Notes: generated by a model not told the origin, from the sequence alone. A stretch of 58,372 bases of DNA from an uncultured Eubacteriales bacterium (GCA_900314525.1 OMVN01000012.1:1-58372), one strand, 5' to 3'. Positions 31,313 to 41,108 are shown, counted from the stretch's first letter. Made by a program: numbers and translations.

Positions 31313-32722
31313 ATGAGAGAAGAAAAGACTCAGGTAGACGACATCGACAGAAGTGTTTACGACGTTATTGATGAAGAAAAAGATGCATATAGAATAGAGG
31401 AAGGTCTGACAAAAGAGATTATTGACAAACTTTCAAAAGAAAAAAATGATCCAGAATGGATGCATGAATTCAGATTGAAATCATTAGAGGCATACAATGA
31501 GATGAAGATTCCAGACTGGGGTCCATCTATTGAAGGTCTGGATATTGATCACATTGTTACTTATGTAAGACCAAATACAAATATGAAAAATGACTGGGAA
31601 GATGTTCCTCAGGATATCAAAGAAACATTTGACAGACTTGGAATTCCACAGGCAGAGAGAAAGTCTCTTGCAGGTGTAGGCGCACAGTACGATTCGGAAC
31701 TCGTATACCACAATGTAAAAGATGAGGTGGCTGAGCAGGGTGTTATCTATACAGATATGGAGAGTGCATTACATGGCGAATATGCTGATATGGTAAAGGA
31801 ATACTTTATGAAACTTGTTACTCCAAGAGATCACAAGTTTGCAGCGCTTCACGGTGCTGTATGGTCAGGTGGATCTTTTGTATATGTTCCAAAAGGAGTA
31901 CATTTATCAATTCCGCTTCAGTCATACTTTAGACTTAACGCAAAGGGTGCTGGTCAGTTCGAACACACACTCATTATTGTAGATGAGGGTGCAAGCCTTC
32001 ATTTTATTGAGGGATGTTCTGCTCCAAAATATAATGTTGCAAACCTCCATGCAGGATGTGTTGAGCTATTTGTAAAGAAGAATGCAAAACTCCGTTACTC
32101 AACTATTGAGAACTGGTCAAAAAATATGTACAACTTAAATACAAAAAGAGCTATTGTTGAAGAAGGCGGTACCGTTGAATGGGTATCTGGTTCCTTTGGT
32201 TCTCATGTTGGCTATCTTTATCCAATGAGTATTCTCAAAGGAAAAGGTGCAAAGATGGAATTTACAGGTGTAACATTTGCCGGTAACGGACAGAATCTTG
32301 ATACAGGTGCAAAGGTTGTGCATGCAGCTCCTGATACAAGTTCGTTTATGAATACAAGATCCATCAGCAAGAGCGGTGGTATCAGTACATTTAGAAGCAG
32401 TGTTGTTATAAATAAAAATGCTAAGAACTCAAAATCTGCAGTTTCCTGTCAATCCTTAATGCTTGATTCGATTTCGAGATCAGACACAATTCCAGCTATG
32501 GATATTCGCACAAAGGACGCAGCAGTAGGTCACGAGGCAAAGATTGGAAGTATCAGTGATGATGCAGTATTTTATCTAATGTCACGTGGTATGAGTGAGG
32601 AGGATGCAAAAGCACTTATTGTCAGTGGATTTGCAGACAATGTATCAAAAGAACTTCCTCTGGAATATGCAGTTGAGATGAATAATCTGATTAGACTTGA
32701 AATGAAAGGAAGTATTGGATAA
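31313..32722 (+). CDS. sufB: Fe-S scaffold protein SufB
   Basis: The 469-residue scaffold has a helical N-terminus and a large beta-helix core. Family markers include GSFVYVPKGVHLSIPLQSYF, CSAPKYNVANLHAG and the C-terminal EEDAKALIVSGFADNV that contacts SufC. It assembles the nascent cluster with SufC and SufD. A GGAGGAG site precedes the ATG. The sufD start overlaps its stop by one base (TAATG). Confidence 0.96.
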   Translation: MREEKTQVDDIDRSVYDVIDEEKDAYRIEEGLTKEIIDKLSKEKNDPEWMHEFRLKSLEAYNEMKIPDWGPSIEGLDIDHIVTYVRPNTNMKNDWEDVPQDIKETFDRLGIPQAERKSLAGVGAQYDSELVYHNVKDEVAEQGVIYTDMESALHGEYADMVKEYFMKLVTPRDHKFAALHGAVWSGGSFVYVPKGVHLSIPLQSYFRLNAKGAGQFEHTLIIVDEGASLHFIEGCSAPKYNVANLHAGCVELFVKKNAKLRYSTIENWSKNMYNLNTKRAIVEEGGTVEWVSGSFGSHVGYLYPMSILKGKGAKMEFTGVTFAGNGQNLDTGAKVVHAAPDTSSFMNTRSISKSGGISTFRSSVVINKNAKNSKSAVSCQSLMLDSISRSDTIPAMDIRTKDAAVGHEAKIGSISDDAVFYLMSRGMSEEDAKALIVSGFADNVSKELPLEYAVEMNNLIRLEMKGSIG

Positions 32723-33645
32723 TGGTAGAAAATATAAAAGTAAATAAACTTCCTTCAAAGACTTGGTACTGGTTAGGGGTAAATGATTCAAGTCTTGCAT
32801 GGGATAAAGAGAATACAGTAAATTTAAATGAAGAAAATATTGTTTCTGTAGAGAATTCAACAGATAATATCATAAAGGCAGAGGTAATCGGAGAGGCTCA
32901 GTACAGTGCAAAATCGTTTAAGATTACAGCTCATGCAGGAAGTGATGTAACGGTATTTGAGACATATAGAACAGACAAAAATTTATTGGTTGATACAAAA
33001 ATTAATATCGAAAAGGGAGCCAGAGTTAAATTAGTGCAGTTAAATCTCACAGGAAAAGGCAGTACTGTTTATTCAAAAGTAGATGCTGATATTAACGAAG
33101 ATGGAAAATTTGAATTTGTTCAGTTGTTCTTAGGACAAGGTGACCAGTATCTTGACTGTAAGGCTGATTTAAACGGTGACAGAAGTTTTGTTAAGGCAGA
33201 TATGGCTTACATCGGACAAGATTCACAGAGGATTGATGTAAACTTCGTTGCTAACCAGTTTGGCAAAAATACAGAGAGTGAAATTAATACAGATGGAGCG
33301 CTCAAAGATGCAGCAACAAAGATTTTTCGAGGAACAATTGATTTTAAACAGGGATCATCAGATTCGGTTGGAAATGAGATGGAGAAAGTTCTTTTACTTG
33401 GAGATGATGTGGTAAATAAGACAATTCCAATCATTCTTTGTGCAGAGGAAAATGTAGTTGGTAATCACGGCGCAACAATTGGTGACCTCGATGCAGATAC
33501 ACTTTTCTACTTTGAGAGCAGAGGTATTAATAGAGAAGAAGCACAAAACATTATGTTAAGAGCAAATGTAGAACATGTAGCTTCATTAGTAAATGATGAT
33601 GAGTTTGAGAGTATCGTCAAAGAAAGACTTGAGGAGGTTCTTTAA
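32722..33645 (+). CDS. sufD: Fe-S assembly protein SufD
   Basis: The 307-residue paralogue of SufB is shorter than Proteobacterial SufD (about 420), with the beta-helix core and the C-terminal ESRGINREEAQNIMLRANVE segment for SufC binding. The N-terminal WYWLGVND segment is short and divergent. The conserved His in NHGATIGDLDADTLFY is kept. It forms the SufBC2D complex. Confidence 0.93.
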   Translation: MVENIKVNKLPSKTWYWLGVNDSSLAWDKENTVNLNEENIVSVENSTDNIIKAEVIGEAQYSAKSFKITAHAGSDVTVFETYRTDKNLLVDTKINIEKGARVKLVQLNLTGKGSTVYSKVDADINEDGKFEFVQLFLGQGDQYLDCKADLNGDRSFVKADMAYIGQDSQRIDVNFVANQFGKNTESEINTDGALKDAATKIFRGTIDFKQGSSDSVGNEMEKVLLLGDDVVNKTIPIILCAEENVVGNHGATIGDLDADTLFYFESRGINREEAQNIMLRANVEHVASLVNDDEFESIVKERLEEVL

Positions 33646-33646
33646 G

Positions 33647-34861
33647 ATGGCAAACAAATATATTGAAGATTTTCCATTATTAAAGCAGAATAGAACAGTA
33701 TATCTTGATAATGCGGCAACATCTCAGAGACCACAGTGCGTAATTGATGCAGAAAATGATTTCTATATAAATCACAATGCAAATCCTCTTAGAGGTGCAT
33801 ACGACTTAAGTTTAGAAGCCACAGATATTTATGAAGGCGCACGTAAGAAAGTAGCTAAGTTTATAGGAGCAAAAGAGTCAGCTGAAATTATCTTTACAAG
33901 AAATACATCGGAGAGCATGAATCTTGTGGCATATAGCTATGGTCTCACGAACATAAAAGCAGGAGATGAGATTGTGGTTTCTATTATGGAACATCACAGC
34001 AATCTTCTTCCTTGGCAGATGGTTTCAAGGGCAACTGGTGCAGAACTGAAATTCGTCGAGTGTGAAAAAGATGCCAGCCTTGACTTAAATAAAGTTGAAG
34101 AAATAATTACAGACAAGACAAAAATTGTTGCGATTACTCAGGTTTCTAATGTACTTGGATATGAAAATCCTATTGAAGAGGTTGCAAAGATTGCTCACAG
34201 ACATGGTGCAGTGATTATTGTTGATGGTGCACAGTCGACACCTCATATGAGAGTGGATGTTCAGAAATTAGATGTTGATTTCTTTGCATTTTCCGGACAC
34301 AAATTATACGGACCAATGGGAATCGGTGTACTATATGGAAAGAGAACTTTACTTGAAGCAATGCCACCATTTATGTATGGAGGAGAGATGATTGAGTCTG
34401 TATCGAGATATGATGCAAAATACGCAGAACTTCCACATAAATTTGAGGCAGGTACAGTAAATGGTGCTGGTGCAGCAGGACTTGCAGCGGCAATTGACTA
34501 TGTGGAATCTGTTGGATATGAATATATGCAGGAGAGAGAGCTTGCACTCACAAAAAGAGCGTTAGAGGGAATGAGAAAGATTCCTCATGTAAATATTCTT
34601 GGCTCTGATAAGCCGGAAGAACACACAGGAATTATTGCATTTACAATCGATAATGTTCATCCTCATGATGTCAGCGAGGTAATGACTGCAGATGGCATCT
34701 GTGTTCGTGCAGGACATCACTGTGCACAACCCCTTCTTCAGTATTTTGGAGTTGGTTCAACAACAAGAGTAAGTTTTATGTTTTATAATACAGAAGAGGA
34801 AGTTGATAAATTTCTTGAAAGTCTTAAGAGTGTAAGGGAGAGAATGGGATATGCAGAATAG
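33647..34861 (+). CDS. sufS: Cysteine desulfurase SufS
   Basis: The 404-residue class II cysteine desulfurase has PLP Lys in FSGHKLYGPMG and catalytic Cys in VRAGHHCAQPLL. The start is the ATG after GAGGAGG, two bases beyond the sufD stop; an earlier in-frame start inside sufD is unlikely. It passes persulfide to SufU, whose gene overlaps its 3' end by 11 bases. It is the second cysteine desulfurase in the window, distinct in class from IscS at 22182. Confidence 0.95.
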   Translation: MANKYIEDFPLLKQNRTVYLDNAATSQRPQCVIDAENDFYINHNANPLRGAYDLSLEATDIYEGARKKVAKFIGAKESAEIIFTRNTSESMNLVAYSYGLTNIKAGDEIVVSIMEHHSNLLPWQMVSRATGAELKFVECEKDASLDLNKVEEIITDKTKIVAITQVSNVLGYENPIEEVAKIAHRHGAVIIVDGAQSTPHMRVDVQKLDVDFFAFSGHKLYGPMGIGVLYGKRTLLEAMPPFMYGGEMIESVSRYDAKYAELPHKFEAGTVNGAGAAGLAAAIDYVESVGYEYMQERELALTKRALEGMRKIPHVNILGSDKPEEHTGIIAFTIDNVHPHDVSEVMTADGICVRAGHHCAQPLLQYFGVGSTTRVSFMFYNTEEEVDKFLESLKSVRERMGYAE

Positions 34862-35276
34862 AAGTTTTTATAATGAAATTTTAACAGAGCATAATATCAG
34901 ACCAGAATTTAAGCATGATTTAGAAAATCCAGATATCGTACTTGAGGGTGTAAATCCAAGCTGCGGAGATGATGTTTGGTTGAAGTTGAAACTCGATGGT
35001 GATACAATAGTAGATGGAGCATTTGTTGGAGATGGATGTGCAATTTCACAGGCATCAGCAGACATTATGCTTGGAATGATTGTAGGAAAATCAAAGGATG
35101 AAGCGTTAAGACTTGGAGAAATCTTTATGAAGATGATTCAGGGAGAAGCCACAGACGAAGAGATTGACAGCTTAGAGGAGGCTTCGGCCCTTAAGGATAT
35201 TGCTCATATGCCAGCAAGAGTTAAGTGTGCAGTCCTTGGATGGAGAACACTTAAAGAAGCAATAGGCGATAAATAA
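34851..35276 (+). CDS. sufU: Zinc-dependent sulfurtransferase SufU
   Basis: The 141-residue IscU-like protein has three ligand cysteines in PSCGDD, GDGCAIS and RVKCAVLGW, and the SufU insertion GEATDEEIDSLEEASALKDI before the third Cys. In Firmicutes SufU accepts persulfide from SufS, and zinc is bound by these cysteines and an Asp. Translational coupling with sufS supports this. It ends the suf operon; no other NifU-type scaffold is in the window. Confidence 0.94.
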   Translation: MQNRSFYNEILTEHNIRPEFKHDLENPDIVLEGVNPSCGDDVWLKLKLDGDTIVDGAFVGDGCAISQASADIMLGMIVGKSKDEALRLGEIFMKMIQGEATDEEIDSLEEASALKDIAHMPARVKCAVLGWRTLKEAIGDK

Positions 35277-35300
35277 TTTCTAGTGGGAGGATATGAGACT

Positions 35301-35954
35301 ATGGGAAAGTCGGATCTTGAATTATTAATTGGAGACAATGAAAGTATAGTATGGAGAGGAAAACCTGATTTTAAATGTTTTGTTTTAGAAAGTATTTTTA
35401 ATCCAATGTTGTTCTTTGCTTTAATTTGGGGTGGGGTTGATTTCACGATTTTGGGACTTGCCCTAAAAGCACCTATGGAGTCAAATGATGGTAGCCCATT
35501 TAGCGTTGCAGCGTTTCTGTTGGTATTTTTTGCATTACATCTTATGCCTGTATGGATGTATTTGGGCGGCGTAATTTTTTCAGTACTTGAGTACAAACAT
35601 ACAGAATATATAATTACAGACAAGGCAATATATGTATCAAGTGGAAAATTTACAATAAATACAGAAATGAAACCTTTTACCGATTTATCTCATATTAATA
35701 TCCACAGAGGTGTATTTGATCAGATGATAGGTGTTGGGGATGTAATCACTGAATGTAACCACACTTCATATAGTGGGAATAGTCATTCTTCATCTCATAG
35801 ACATGGAATTTCGTTGTGCGATTTGAGGGATTATGCACACGTGTTTGAAATAGTTAAGAAACTTCAGACAGATATATATTCAGATACAATGTTTCCTAAT
35901 GATATGAGACCACAGGAAAATCACGGATACAATACTACATATAAGGGATTTTAA
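35301..35954 (+). CDS. Membrane protein with bacterial PH-like domain
   Basis: The 217-residue protein starts at the ATG ten bases after GGGAGG; a GTG 18 bases earlier overlaps the binding site. Two membrane segments (about 30-55 and 70-95) are followed by a bacterial PH-2-like domain (EYIITDKAIYVSSGKF, MKPFTDLSHINIHRGVFDQM, GVGDV). A His/Ser-rich stretch SYSGNSHSSSHRHG lies near residue 160. Such proteins occur widely with unknown roles, possibly in envelope stress. It starts 24 bp after sufU and could be read from the suf transcript. Confidence 0.72.
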   Translation: MGKSDLELLIGDNESIVWRGKPDFKCFVLESIFNPMLFFALIWGGVDFTILGLALKAPMESNDGSPFSVAAFLLVFFALHLMPVWMYLGGVIFSVLEYKHTEYIITDKAIYVSSGKFTINTEMKPFTDLSHINIHRGVFDQMIGVGDVITECNHTSYSGNSHSSSHRHGISLCDLRDYAHVFEIVKKLQTDIYSDTMFPNDMRPQENHGYNTTYKGF

Positions 35955-35974
35955 CTAAGCCTGAACAATATATA

Positions 35975-36015
35975 AAACCTGGCAAAATGAAATACATTCT
36001 GCCAGGTTTATTTAT
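35975..36015. terminator. Bidirectional terminator between convergent genes
   Basis: A 15-bp stem with one mismatch (35975-35989 with 35995-36009) is flanked by AAAA and TTTATTTATT. It ends the suf/PH transcript and, on the other strand, the methyltransferase. Confidence 0.8.
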
Positions 36016-36030
36016 TGAATATGGTAAGAA

Positions 36031-36900
36031 TTAAATCTTATCAGAAACCCATCTTCCACTTGCACCACAGGGGAGAACAAGTCCGTTTGAGGATACGGGA
36101 AGCCCGATTTCTTCAGATTCAGTATGACCGCCGAATTTAGAAGTTACCTCTGTCTCTATCATATAGGTAAGAACTGAAGGTGCAAGACCGGTAGTATATG
36201 AATTAATTAGGAAAAATAATGGATTATCGCTGAGAATCTGAGTACACAGCTGAACAAATGGATATATAGAATCTTCAATCTTCCATATTTCACCCTTAGG
36301 GCCACGTCCATATGATGGAGGATCCATAATGATTCCGTCATATTTATTTCCTCTTCTGATTTCTCTTTCAACGAATTTGACGCAGTCATCAACCAGCCAT
36401 CTGATAGGGGCATCTTTTAATCCTGATGAAACTGCATTTTCCTTTGCCCAGTTAACCATTCCTTTTGATGCATCTACGTGAGTTACGTTTGCACCAGCTT
36501 TTGCTGCAGCTAAAGTAGCACCACCTGTATATGCGAAAAGGTTTAAAACCTTAACGGGTTTGTCTGCCTTCTTTATTATAGAAGAAAACCAGTCCCAGTT
36601 AGTTGCTTGCTCTGGAAAAAGACCAGTATGTTTAAAACTGAAAGGCTTTAAATTAAAGGTAAGTTCTTTATAATTAATTGTCCACTGCTGTGGCAAATCA
36701 AAGAATTCCCATTCTCCACCGCCTTTTGAACTTCTGTGATAGTGGCCGTTCATCTTTTTCCAACCTTTATTAGCTTTCTTTGTGTTCCAGATGACCTGAG
36801 GATCCGGTCTTACAAGAATATAATCTCCCCATCTCTCAAGTTTTTCGCCTTGACTGCAATCTATAACTTCGTAATCTTTCCAATTATTAGCTATCCACAT
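36031..36900 (-). CDS. Class I SAM-dependent methyltransferase (RlmI/RlmK-like, lacking PUA)
   Basis: The 289-residue protein has motif I in LNLFAYTGGATLAAAKAGA, the acidic ribose contact VTHVDASKG, a DD pair after WLVDDCVKF and the catalytic-region MDPPSYGRGPKGE. This resembles the catalytic half of RlmI/RlmK-type 23S rRNA methyltransferases (COG1092), but the N-terminal PUA domain is absent. The target nucleotide is therefore uncertain. It is monocistronic on the minus strand, facing away from the ribosomal cluster. An AGGA-like site precedes the ATG. Confidence 0.8.
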   Translation of the reverse strand: MWIANNWKDYEVIDCSQGEKLERWGDYILVRPDPQVIWNTKKANKGWKKMNGHYHRSSKGGGEWEFFDLPQQWTINYKELTFNLKPFSFKHTGLFPEQATNWDWFSSIIKKADKPVKVLNLFAYTGGATLAAAKAGANVTHVDASKGMVNWAKENAVSSGLKDAPIRWLVDDCVKFVEREIRRGNKYDGIIMDPPSYGRGPKGEIWKIEDSIYPFVQLCTQILSDNPLFFLINSYTTGLAPSVLTYMIETEVTSKFGGHTESEEIGLPVSSNGLVLPCGASGRWVSDKI

Positions 36901-37053
36901 ATATTATCCTCCAAGATTGACTTTTGTAACTAAATAATAATATAATTGTTTTACATATAAATGTAAAGAAGAAATGCATATATATAGAAGAAAGTAGTTA
37001 TATAATTAAAATTGTACTAAATTAAATACAATTTAAATTTTTTGAAAAAATAC

Positions 37054-37082
37054 TTGATTTTTAGGATTTCTTCGTTTATATT
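37054..37082 (+). promoter_or_regulatory. Promoter of the S10 ribosomal operon
   Basis: TTGATT and TATATT are 17 bp apart. The start of transcription would be near 37089, leaving a leader of about 230 bases. The remaining 36901-37053 is very AT-rich and shows only the divergent upstream region of the methyltransferase. Confidence 0.5.
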
Positions 37083-37088
37083 TATAGT

Positions 37089-37321
37089 TGCTGTGACATT
37101 GATAGCAATGAAACGTGAGGTTGCTGCATAATATGCAGGTTTTCCGCGGAGCGAATGTCAAGTTAGGAAACTGACGACAAGTCACTGTACAATAATAATC
37201 GTCCATTTGAATATGGAAACAACGTGTTGATGGAGTAAAATTTTTACGACACACACGGAAGAGTGTACAGTCACCGCTTGTCGTACTGATTTCAAAGTAC
37301 GAAAAGGAGGCGACTTTTTTT
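37089..37321 (+). promoter_or_regulatory. Structured leader of the S10 operon
   Basis: Visible helices: CTGCAT/ATGCAG at 37124-37138; a long-range stem of two 8-bp segments pairing 37074-series bases ACGACAAG (37174-37181) and ACTGTACA (37184-37191) with TGTACAGT (37264-37271) and CTTGTCGT (37277-37284); small hairpins inside at 37202-37217 and near 37230-37255; and CGTACT/AGTACG at 37282-37301 just before the AAGGAGG. The last two helices share 37282-37284 and cannot both form. That is the layout of an autogenous control leader. It is not a family I can name. Confidence 0.6.
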
Positions 37322-37639
37322 ATGGCAAGTCAAGTAATGAGAATCACATTGAAAGCTTATGATCACAAATTAATCGATCAGTCAGCCGGAAAAATCATCG
37401 AAACTGTTAAGAAGACTGGAGACCAGGTCAGCGGTCCAGTACCTCTTCCTACTAAGAAGGAAGTAGTTACAATTCTTAGAGCAGTACACAAGTACAAAGA
37501 CTCTAGAGAGCAGTTCGAACAGAGAACTCATAAGAGACTTATCGATATCATCTCACCATCACCTAAGACTGTTGATGCGTTAACAAGATTAGAGATGCCA
37601 GCAGGTGTTTATATCGATGTTAAGATGAAAACAAAATAA
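37322..37639 (+). CDS. rpsJ: Ribosomal protein S10 (NusE)
   Basis: The 105-residue 30S head protein also acts in antitermination with NusB. The start [20 protein letters not shown] and [13 protein letters not shown] are family blocks. AAGGAGG is ten bases upstream of the ATG. It leads the S10 cluster and, unusually, is separated from rplC by 147 structured bases. Confidence 0.97.
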   Translation: MASQVMRITLKAYDHKLIDQSAGKIIETVKKTGDQVSGPVPLPTKKEVVTILRAVHKYKDSREQFEQRTHKRLIDIISPSPKTVDALTRLEMPAGVYIDVKMKTK

Positions 37640-37786
37640 TTTCATCGCAAATTAATTAGTAGTAATCCTGAAGGGTTTAGATATAGAAGCAACACTCCTA
37701 CAATATAGTGTTCCACGTATATTAGGCTGTTCTAGGATGTTTTCGGAAATCGAAAACCGCTGTAGATTAAACCAGGAGGTAAAAAA
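37640..37786 (+). promoter_or_regulatory. Structured rpsJ-rplC spacer
   Basis: Two clear hairpins: AACACT/AGTGTT (37691-37712) and GTTTTCG/CGAAAAC (37739-37757, GAAAT loop). CTACA (37698-37702) can also pair with TGTAG near 37761. No coding potential. There is no U-tract after the second stem, so it is not a simple terminator. A candidate second control leader within the operon. Confidence 0.5.
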
Positions 37787-38422
37787 ATGAAGAAGGCTAT
37801 TTTAGCAACTAAAGTCGGAATGACTCAAATCTTCAACGAAGATGGTGTTTTAACACCAGTTACTGTACTCCAGGCTGGACCATGTGTAGTTACACAGGTA
37901 AAGACAGCAGACAAAGATGGATACAGTGCAGTACAGGTTGGTTTTGCTGACAAGAGAGAAAAGTTAGTAAACAAACCATTAAAGGGAATGTTTGATAAAG
38001 CAGGTGTATCTTATAAGAGATATATCAGAGAATTCAGATTCGAAAATGCTGAAGAATATTCTGTAAAAGACGAAATTAAAGCTGATGTATTCACAGCAGG
38101 AGATAAGGTTGATGCAACTGCAATCTCTAAAGGTAAGGGATTCCAGGGCGCAATCAAGAGACATGGTCAGTCAAGAGGACCTATGGCTCATGGTTCTAAA
38201 TACCACAGACATGCTGGTTCGAACGGTGCTTGTTCAGATCCAAGTAAGGTATTCAAAGGAAAGAGAATGCCAGGACATATGGGATCAAAACAGATTACAA
38301 TTCAGAATCTTGAAATTGTAAGAGTTGACGCTGAGAACAATTTACTTTTAGTAAAAGGATCAGTACCAGGACCAAAGAAAGCATTAATAACAATTAAAGA
38401 GACAGTTAAATCTGCTAAATAG
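37787..38422 (+). CDS. rplC: Ribosomal protein L3
   Basis: The 211-residue early-assembly protein of the 50S subunit starts [16 protein letters not shown]. The central [19 protein letters not shown] loop reaches toward the peptidyl transferase centre and carries the Gln that is methylated in some bacteria. AGGAGGT precedes the ATG. It follows a long structured spacer after rpsJ, so it may have its own translational control. Confidence 0.97.
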   Translation: MKKAILATKVGMTQIFNEDGVLTPVTVLQAGPCVVTQVKTADKDGYSAVQVGFADKREKLVNKPLKGMFDKAGVSYKRYIREFRFENAEEYSVKDEIKADVFTAGDKVDATAISKGKGFQGAIKRHGQSRGPMAHGSKYHRHAGSNGACSDPSKVFKGKRMPGHMGSKQITIQNLEIVRVDAENNLLLVKGSVPGPKKALITIKETVKSAK

Positions 38423-38448
38423 GTTTTGTAGAAAGGAGGAACACACAG

Positions 38449-39069
38449 ATGGCAAAAGTATCTGTTTACAATATGGAAGGCAATGAAGTTGGAGATATCG
38501 AACTTAACGATGCTGTATTTAATGTAGAAGTTAACGAACATTTAGTACACATGGCAGTTGTTAGCCAGCTTGCAAATAATCGTCAGGGTACTCAGAGCAC
38601 AAAAACTCGTTCTGAAGTAAGTGGCGGTGGAAAGAAACCATGGAGACAGAAAGGAACAGGTCACGCAAGACAGGGTTCTACAAGATCTCCACAGTGGACA
38701 GGCGGTGGCGTAGTATTCGCTCCAAAGCCAAGAGATTATTCATTTAAGTTAAATAAGAAAGAGAAGAAGTTAGCTCTTAAATCTGCATTAACATCAAGAG
38801 TACAGGGCAACAAATTCATCGTTGTTGATGATCTTAAATTAGATGAGATTAAGACAAAAGCTTTAGCTTCTACATTAAACAACTTAAAAGTTAATAAAGC
38901 ATTAGTAGTAATCGCTGATGACAATGCAAACGTTGCATTATCTGCAAGAAACATCGAAGATGTTAAAACAGCTTACACAAATACAATTAATGTTTACGAT
39001 ATATTAAAATATGACACAGTAGTAATCGATAAAGCTACTGTAGCAAAACTCGAGGAGGTGTACGCATAA
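38449..39069 (+). CDS. rplD: Ribosomal protein L4
   Basis: The 206-residue protein has a globular domain and a long loop lining the exit tunnel, visible as [19 protein letters not shown] (about 64-82). In Enterobacteria L4 represses its own S10 operon; whether it does so in Clostridia is not known. Its stop overlaps the rplW start by one base. Confidence 0.97.
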   Translation: MAKVSVYNMEGNEVGDIELNDAVFNVEVNEHLVHMAVVSQLANNRQGTQSTKTRSEVSGGGKKPWRQKGTGHARQGSTRSPQWTGGGVVFAPKPRDYSFKLNKKEKKLALKSALTSRVQGNKFIVVDDLKLDEIKTKALASTLNNLKVNKALVVIADDNANVALSARNIEDVKTAYTNTINVYDILKYDTVVIDKATVAKLEEVYA

Positions 39070-39368
39070 TGGCAAATGTACAGTACTATGATGTAATCCT
39101 CAAACCTGTTATTTCGGAAAAGAGTATGAATGGAATGGCAGACAAGAAATACACTTTCTTAGTTCATGTTGATGCAAACAAGACAATGATCAAAGAAGCA
39201 GTTGAGAAAATGTTTGAAGGAACTAAGGTAAAATCAGTTAACACAATGAACTTAGACGGTAAGAAACGCAGAAGAGGCGCTACTGTTGGAAAGACAGCTA
39301 AGACAAAGAAAGCTATCGTTCAGTTAACAGAAGACAGCAAAGATATTGAAATCTTTGAAGGATTATAA
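39069..39368 (+). CDS. rplW: Ribosomal protein L23
   Basis: The 99-residue tunnel-exit protein docks trigger factor and [14 protein letters not shown] starts the fold, with a basic [18 protein letters not shown] loop. GAGGAGG lies at the 3' end of rplD, making translation coupled. It is followed by a 148-base structured spacer rather than directly by rplB. Confidence 0.96.
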   Translation: MANVQYYDVILKPVISEKSMNGMADKKYTFLVHVDANKTMIKEAVEKMFEGTKVKSVNTMNLDGKKRRRGATVGKTAKTKKAIVQLTEDSKDIEIFEGL

Positions 39369-39516
39369 GATATAACGAATCATAATCATAGATTAAGGAT
39401 TCTCGCGCATTAAAGATTTTGCTTCGCAAAAGGCGCTCGAAGTAGATCGTTAATCATAGATTAACGATATTATACACAGTAAAGTGTGACAATAAACATC
39501 TGAAAGGAGATCTAAA
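39369..39516 (+). promoter_or_regulatory. Structured rplW-rplB spacer with a 13-base direct repeat
   Basis: AATCATAGATTAA occurs at 39384-39396 and 39452-39464. The second copy lies inside a perfect CGTTAATC/GATTAACG hairpin. A TTTTGC/GCAAAA hairpin lies between them (39417-39431), and CAC/GTG pairing follows near 39476. No coding potential. Candidate regulatory or processing element. Confidence 0.5.
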
Positions 39517-40359
39517 ATGGGAATTAAAACATTTAACCCATATACACCTTCTAGAAGAAACATGACAACTCTTGACAATGCAGAACTTACAAAATCTGCA
39601 CCAGAGAAATCATTATTAGTTTCATTAAAGAAAACAGCAGGCCGTAACAATCAGGGTAAAATCACTGTAAGACATCACGGTGGCGGTTCTAGAAGAAAAT
39701 ATAGAATTATTGATTTTAAGAGAAATAAAGAAGGAGTTCCAGCAAAGGTTGTTTCAATCGAATACGATCCAAACAGAACAGCAAACATAGCTCTTGTAGT
39801 TTATGCTGATGGTGAAAAGGCTTATATCCTTGCACCAAACGGGTTAAAAGTAGGAATGACAGTAGAAAACGGAGCAAATGCAGAAGTTTCAGTTGGTAAC
39901 TGCTTACCTCTTTCAGCTATTCCAGTAGGTACAGAAGTACACAATATAGAGTTATACAGAGGCAAAGGTGGACAGCTTGTTCGTGCAGCAGGTAATGCAG
40001 CACAGCTTATGGCTAAAGAAGGAAAATATGCAACACTCAGATTACCATCAGGTGAAATGAGAATGGTTCCAATCGAATGCAGAGCAACAATCGGTGTTGT
40101 TGGAAACATTGAGCATGACCTTGTTAAACTTGGTAAAGCAGGCCGTAAGAGAAACATGGGTATCAGACCTACAGTTCGTGGTTCTGTCATGAACCCTAAT
40201 GACCATCCACACGGTGGTGGTGAAGGTAAGACAGGAATTGGTCGTCCAGGTCCAAGCACACCTTGGGGTAAACCAGCTCTTGGCTTAAAGACAAGAAAGA
40301 AGAACAAAGCTTCTAACAAGATGATTGTAAGAAGAAGAGACGGTAAAAACATTAAATAA
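39517..40359 (+). CDS. rplB: Ribosomal protein L2
   Basis: The 280-residue protein is needed for subunit joining and peptidyl transfer. The conserved [17 protein letters not shown] block contains the His required for activity. The basic C-terminal [17 protein letters not shown] tail binds 23S rRNA. AAAGGAGAT precedes the ATG. Confidence 0.97.
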   Translation: MGIKTFNPYTPSRRNMTTLDNAELTKSAPEKSLLVSLKKTAGRNNQGKITVRHHGGGSRRKYRIIDFKRNKEGVPAKVVSIEYDPNRTANIALVVYADGEKAYILAPNGLKVGMTVENGANAEVSVGNCLPLSAIPVGTEVHNIELYRGKGGQLVRAAGNAAQLMAKEGKYATLRLPSGEMRMVPIECRATIGVVGNIEHDLVKLGKAGRKRNMGIRPTVRGSVMNPNDHPHGGGEGKTGIGRPGPSTPWGKPALGLKTRKKNKASNKMIVRRRDGKNIK

Positions 40360-40376
40360 AAGGAGGTAGTTACCCT

Positions 40377-40652
40377 ATGGCTCGTTCATTAAAAAAAGGA
40401 CCATTTGCAGATGAGAGTTTACTTAAAGCTATAGATAAGATGAATGCTTCTGGAGACAAGTCAGTAGTTAAGACTTGGTCAAGACGTTCTACAATCTTCC
40501 CACAAATGGTTGGACATACAATAGCAGTTCATGACGGTAGAAAACATGTCCCTGTATATGTTACAGAGGATATGGTAGGTCACAAACTTGGAGAGTTTGT
40601 AGCTACAAGAACTTACAGAGGTCATGGAAAAGACGAGAAGAAATCTCGTTAG
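40377..40652 (+). CDS. rpsS: Ribosomal protein S19
   Basis: The 91-residue 30S head protein has [13 protein letters not shown] at the start and a basic C-terminus ([13 protein letters not shown]). It pairs with S13 near the A-site finger. AAAGGAGGT precedes the start, 17 bp after rplB. Confidence 0.97.
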   Translation: MARSLKKGPFADESLLKAIDKMNASGDKSVVKTWSRRSTIFPQMVGHTIAVHDGRKHVPVYVTEDMVGHKLGEFVATRTYRGHGKDEKKSR

Positions 40653-40683
40653 TTTATAGATTGATTGAAAGGAGGTCACATCA

Positions 40684-41073
40684 ATGGCTAAAGGACATAG
40701 ATCCCAGATAAAGAGAGCAAGAAATGCAGAAAAAGATACAAGACCATCAGCTAAATTATCTTATGCAAGAGTATCTGTTCAGAAAGCATGTTATGTATTA
40801 GATGCTATTAGAGGAAAAGATGTTACATCAGCACTTGGAATTTTAACATACAATCCAAGATATGCATCATCAATTATAGAGAAATTATTAAAATCAGCAA
40901 TTGCAAATGCTGAAAACAATAACGGTATGAGTGCAGAAAACCTTTACATTGAAGAGTGCTATGCAAATAAAGGACCTACAATGAAGAGAATACACCCAAG
41001 AGCACAGGGAAGAGCTTACAGAATTGAGAAGAGAATGAGTCACATCACAATCGTTCTTAATGAAAGAGCTTAG
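40684..41073 (+). CDS. rplV: Ribosomal protein L22
   Basis: The 129-residue protein has its extended hairpin in the exit tunnel ([20 protein letters not shown], about 88-107). Mutations there confer macrolide resistance in other bacteria; the sequence here looks wild-type. AAAGGAGGT precedes the ATG. Confidence 0.97.
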   Translation: MAKGHRSQIKRARNAEKDTRPSAKLSYARVSVQKACYVLDAIRGKDVTSALGILTYNPRYASSIIEKLLKSAIANAENNNGMSAENLYIEECYANKGPTMKRIHPRAQGRAYRIEKRMSHITIVLNERA

Positions 41074-41108
41074 TAGTATCGTATATTGAATCAGAAAGGA
41101 GATATAAC

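Noticed and set aside
39822-40352. 176-codon open frame on the minus strand inside rplB
   Set aside because: It mirrors the highly constrained L2 codons; Pro/Gly/Leu-rich content is the shadow of a basic ribosomal protein.
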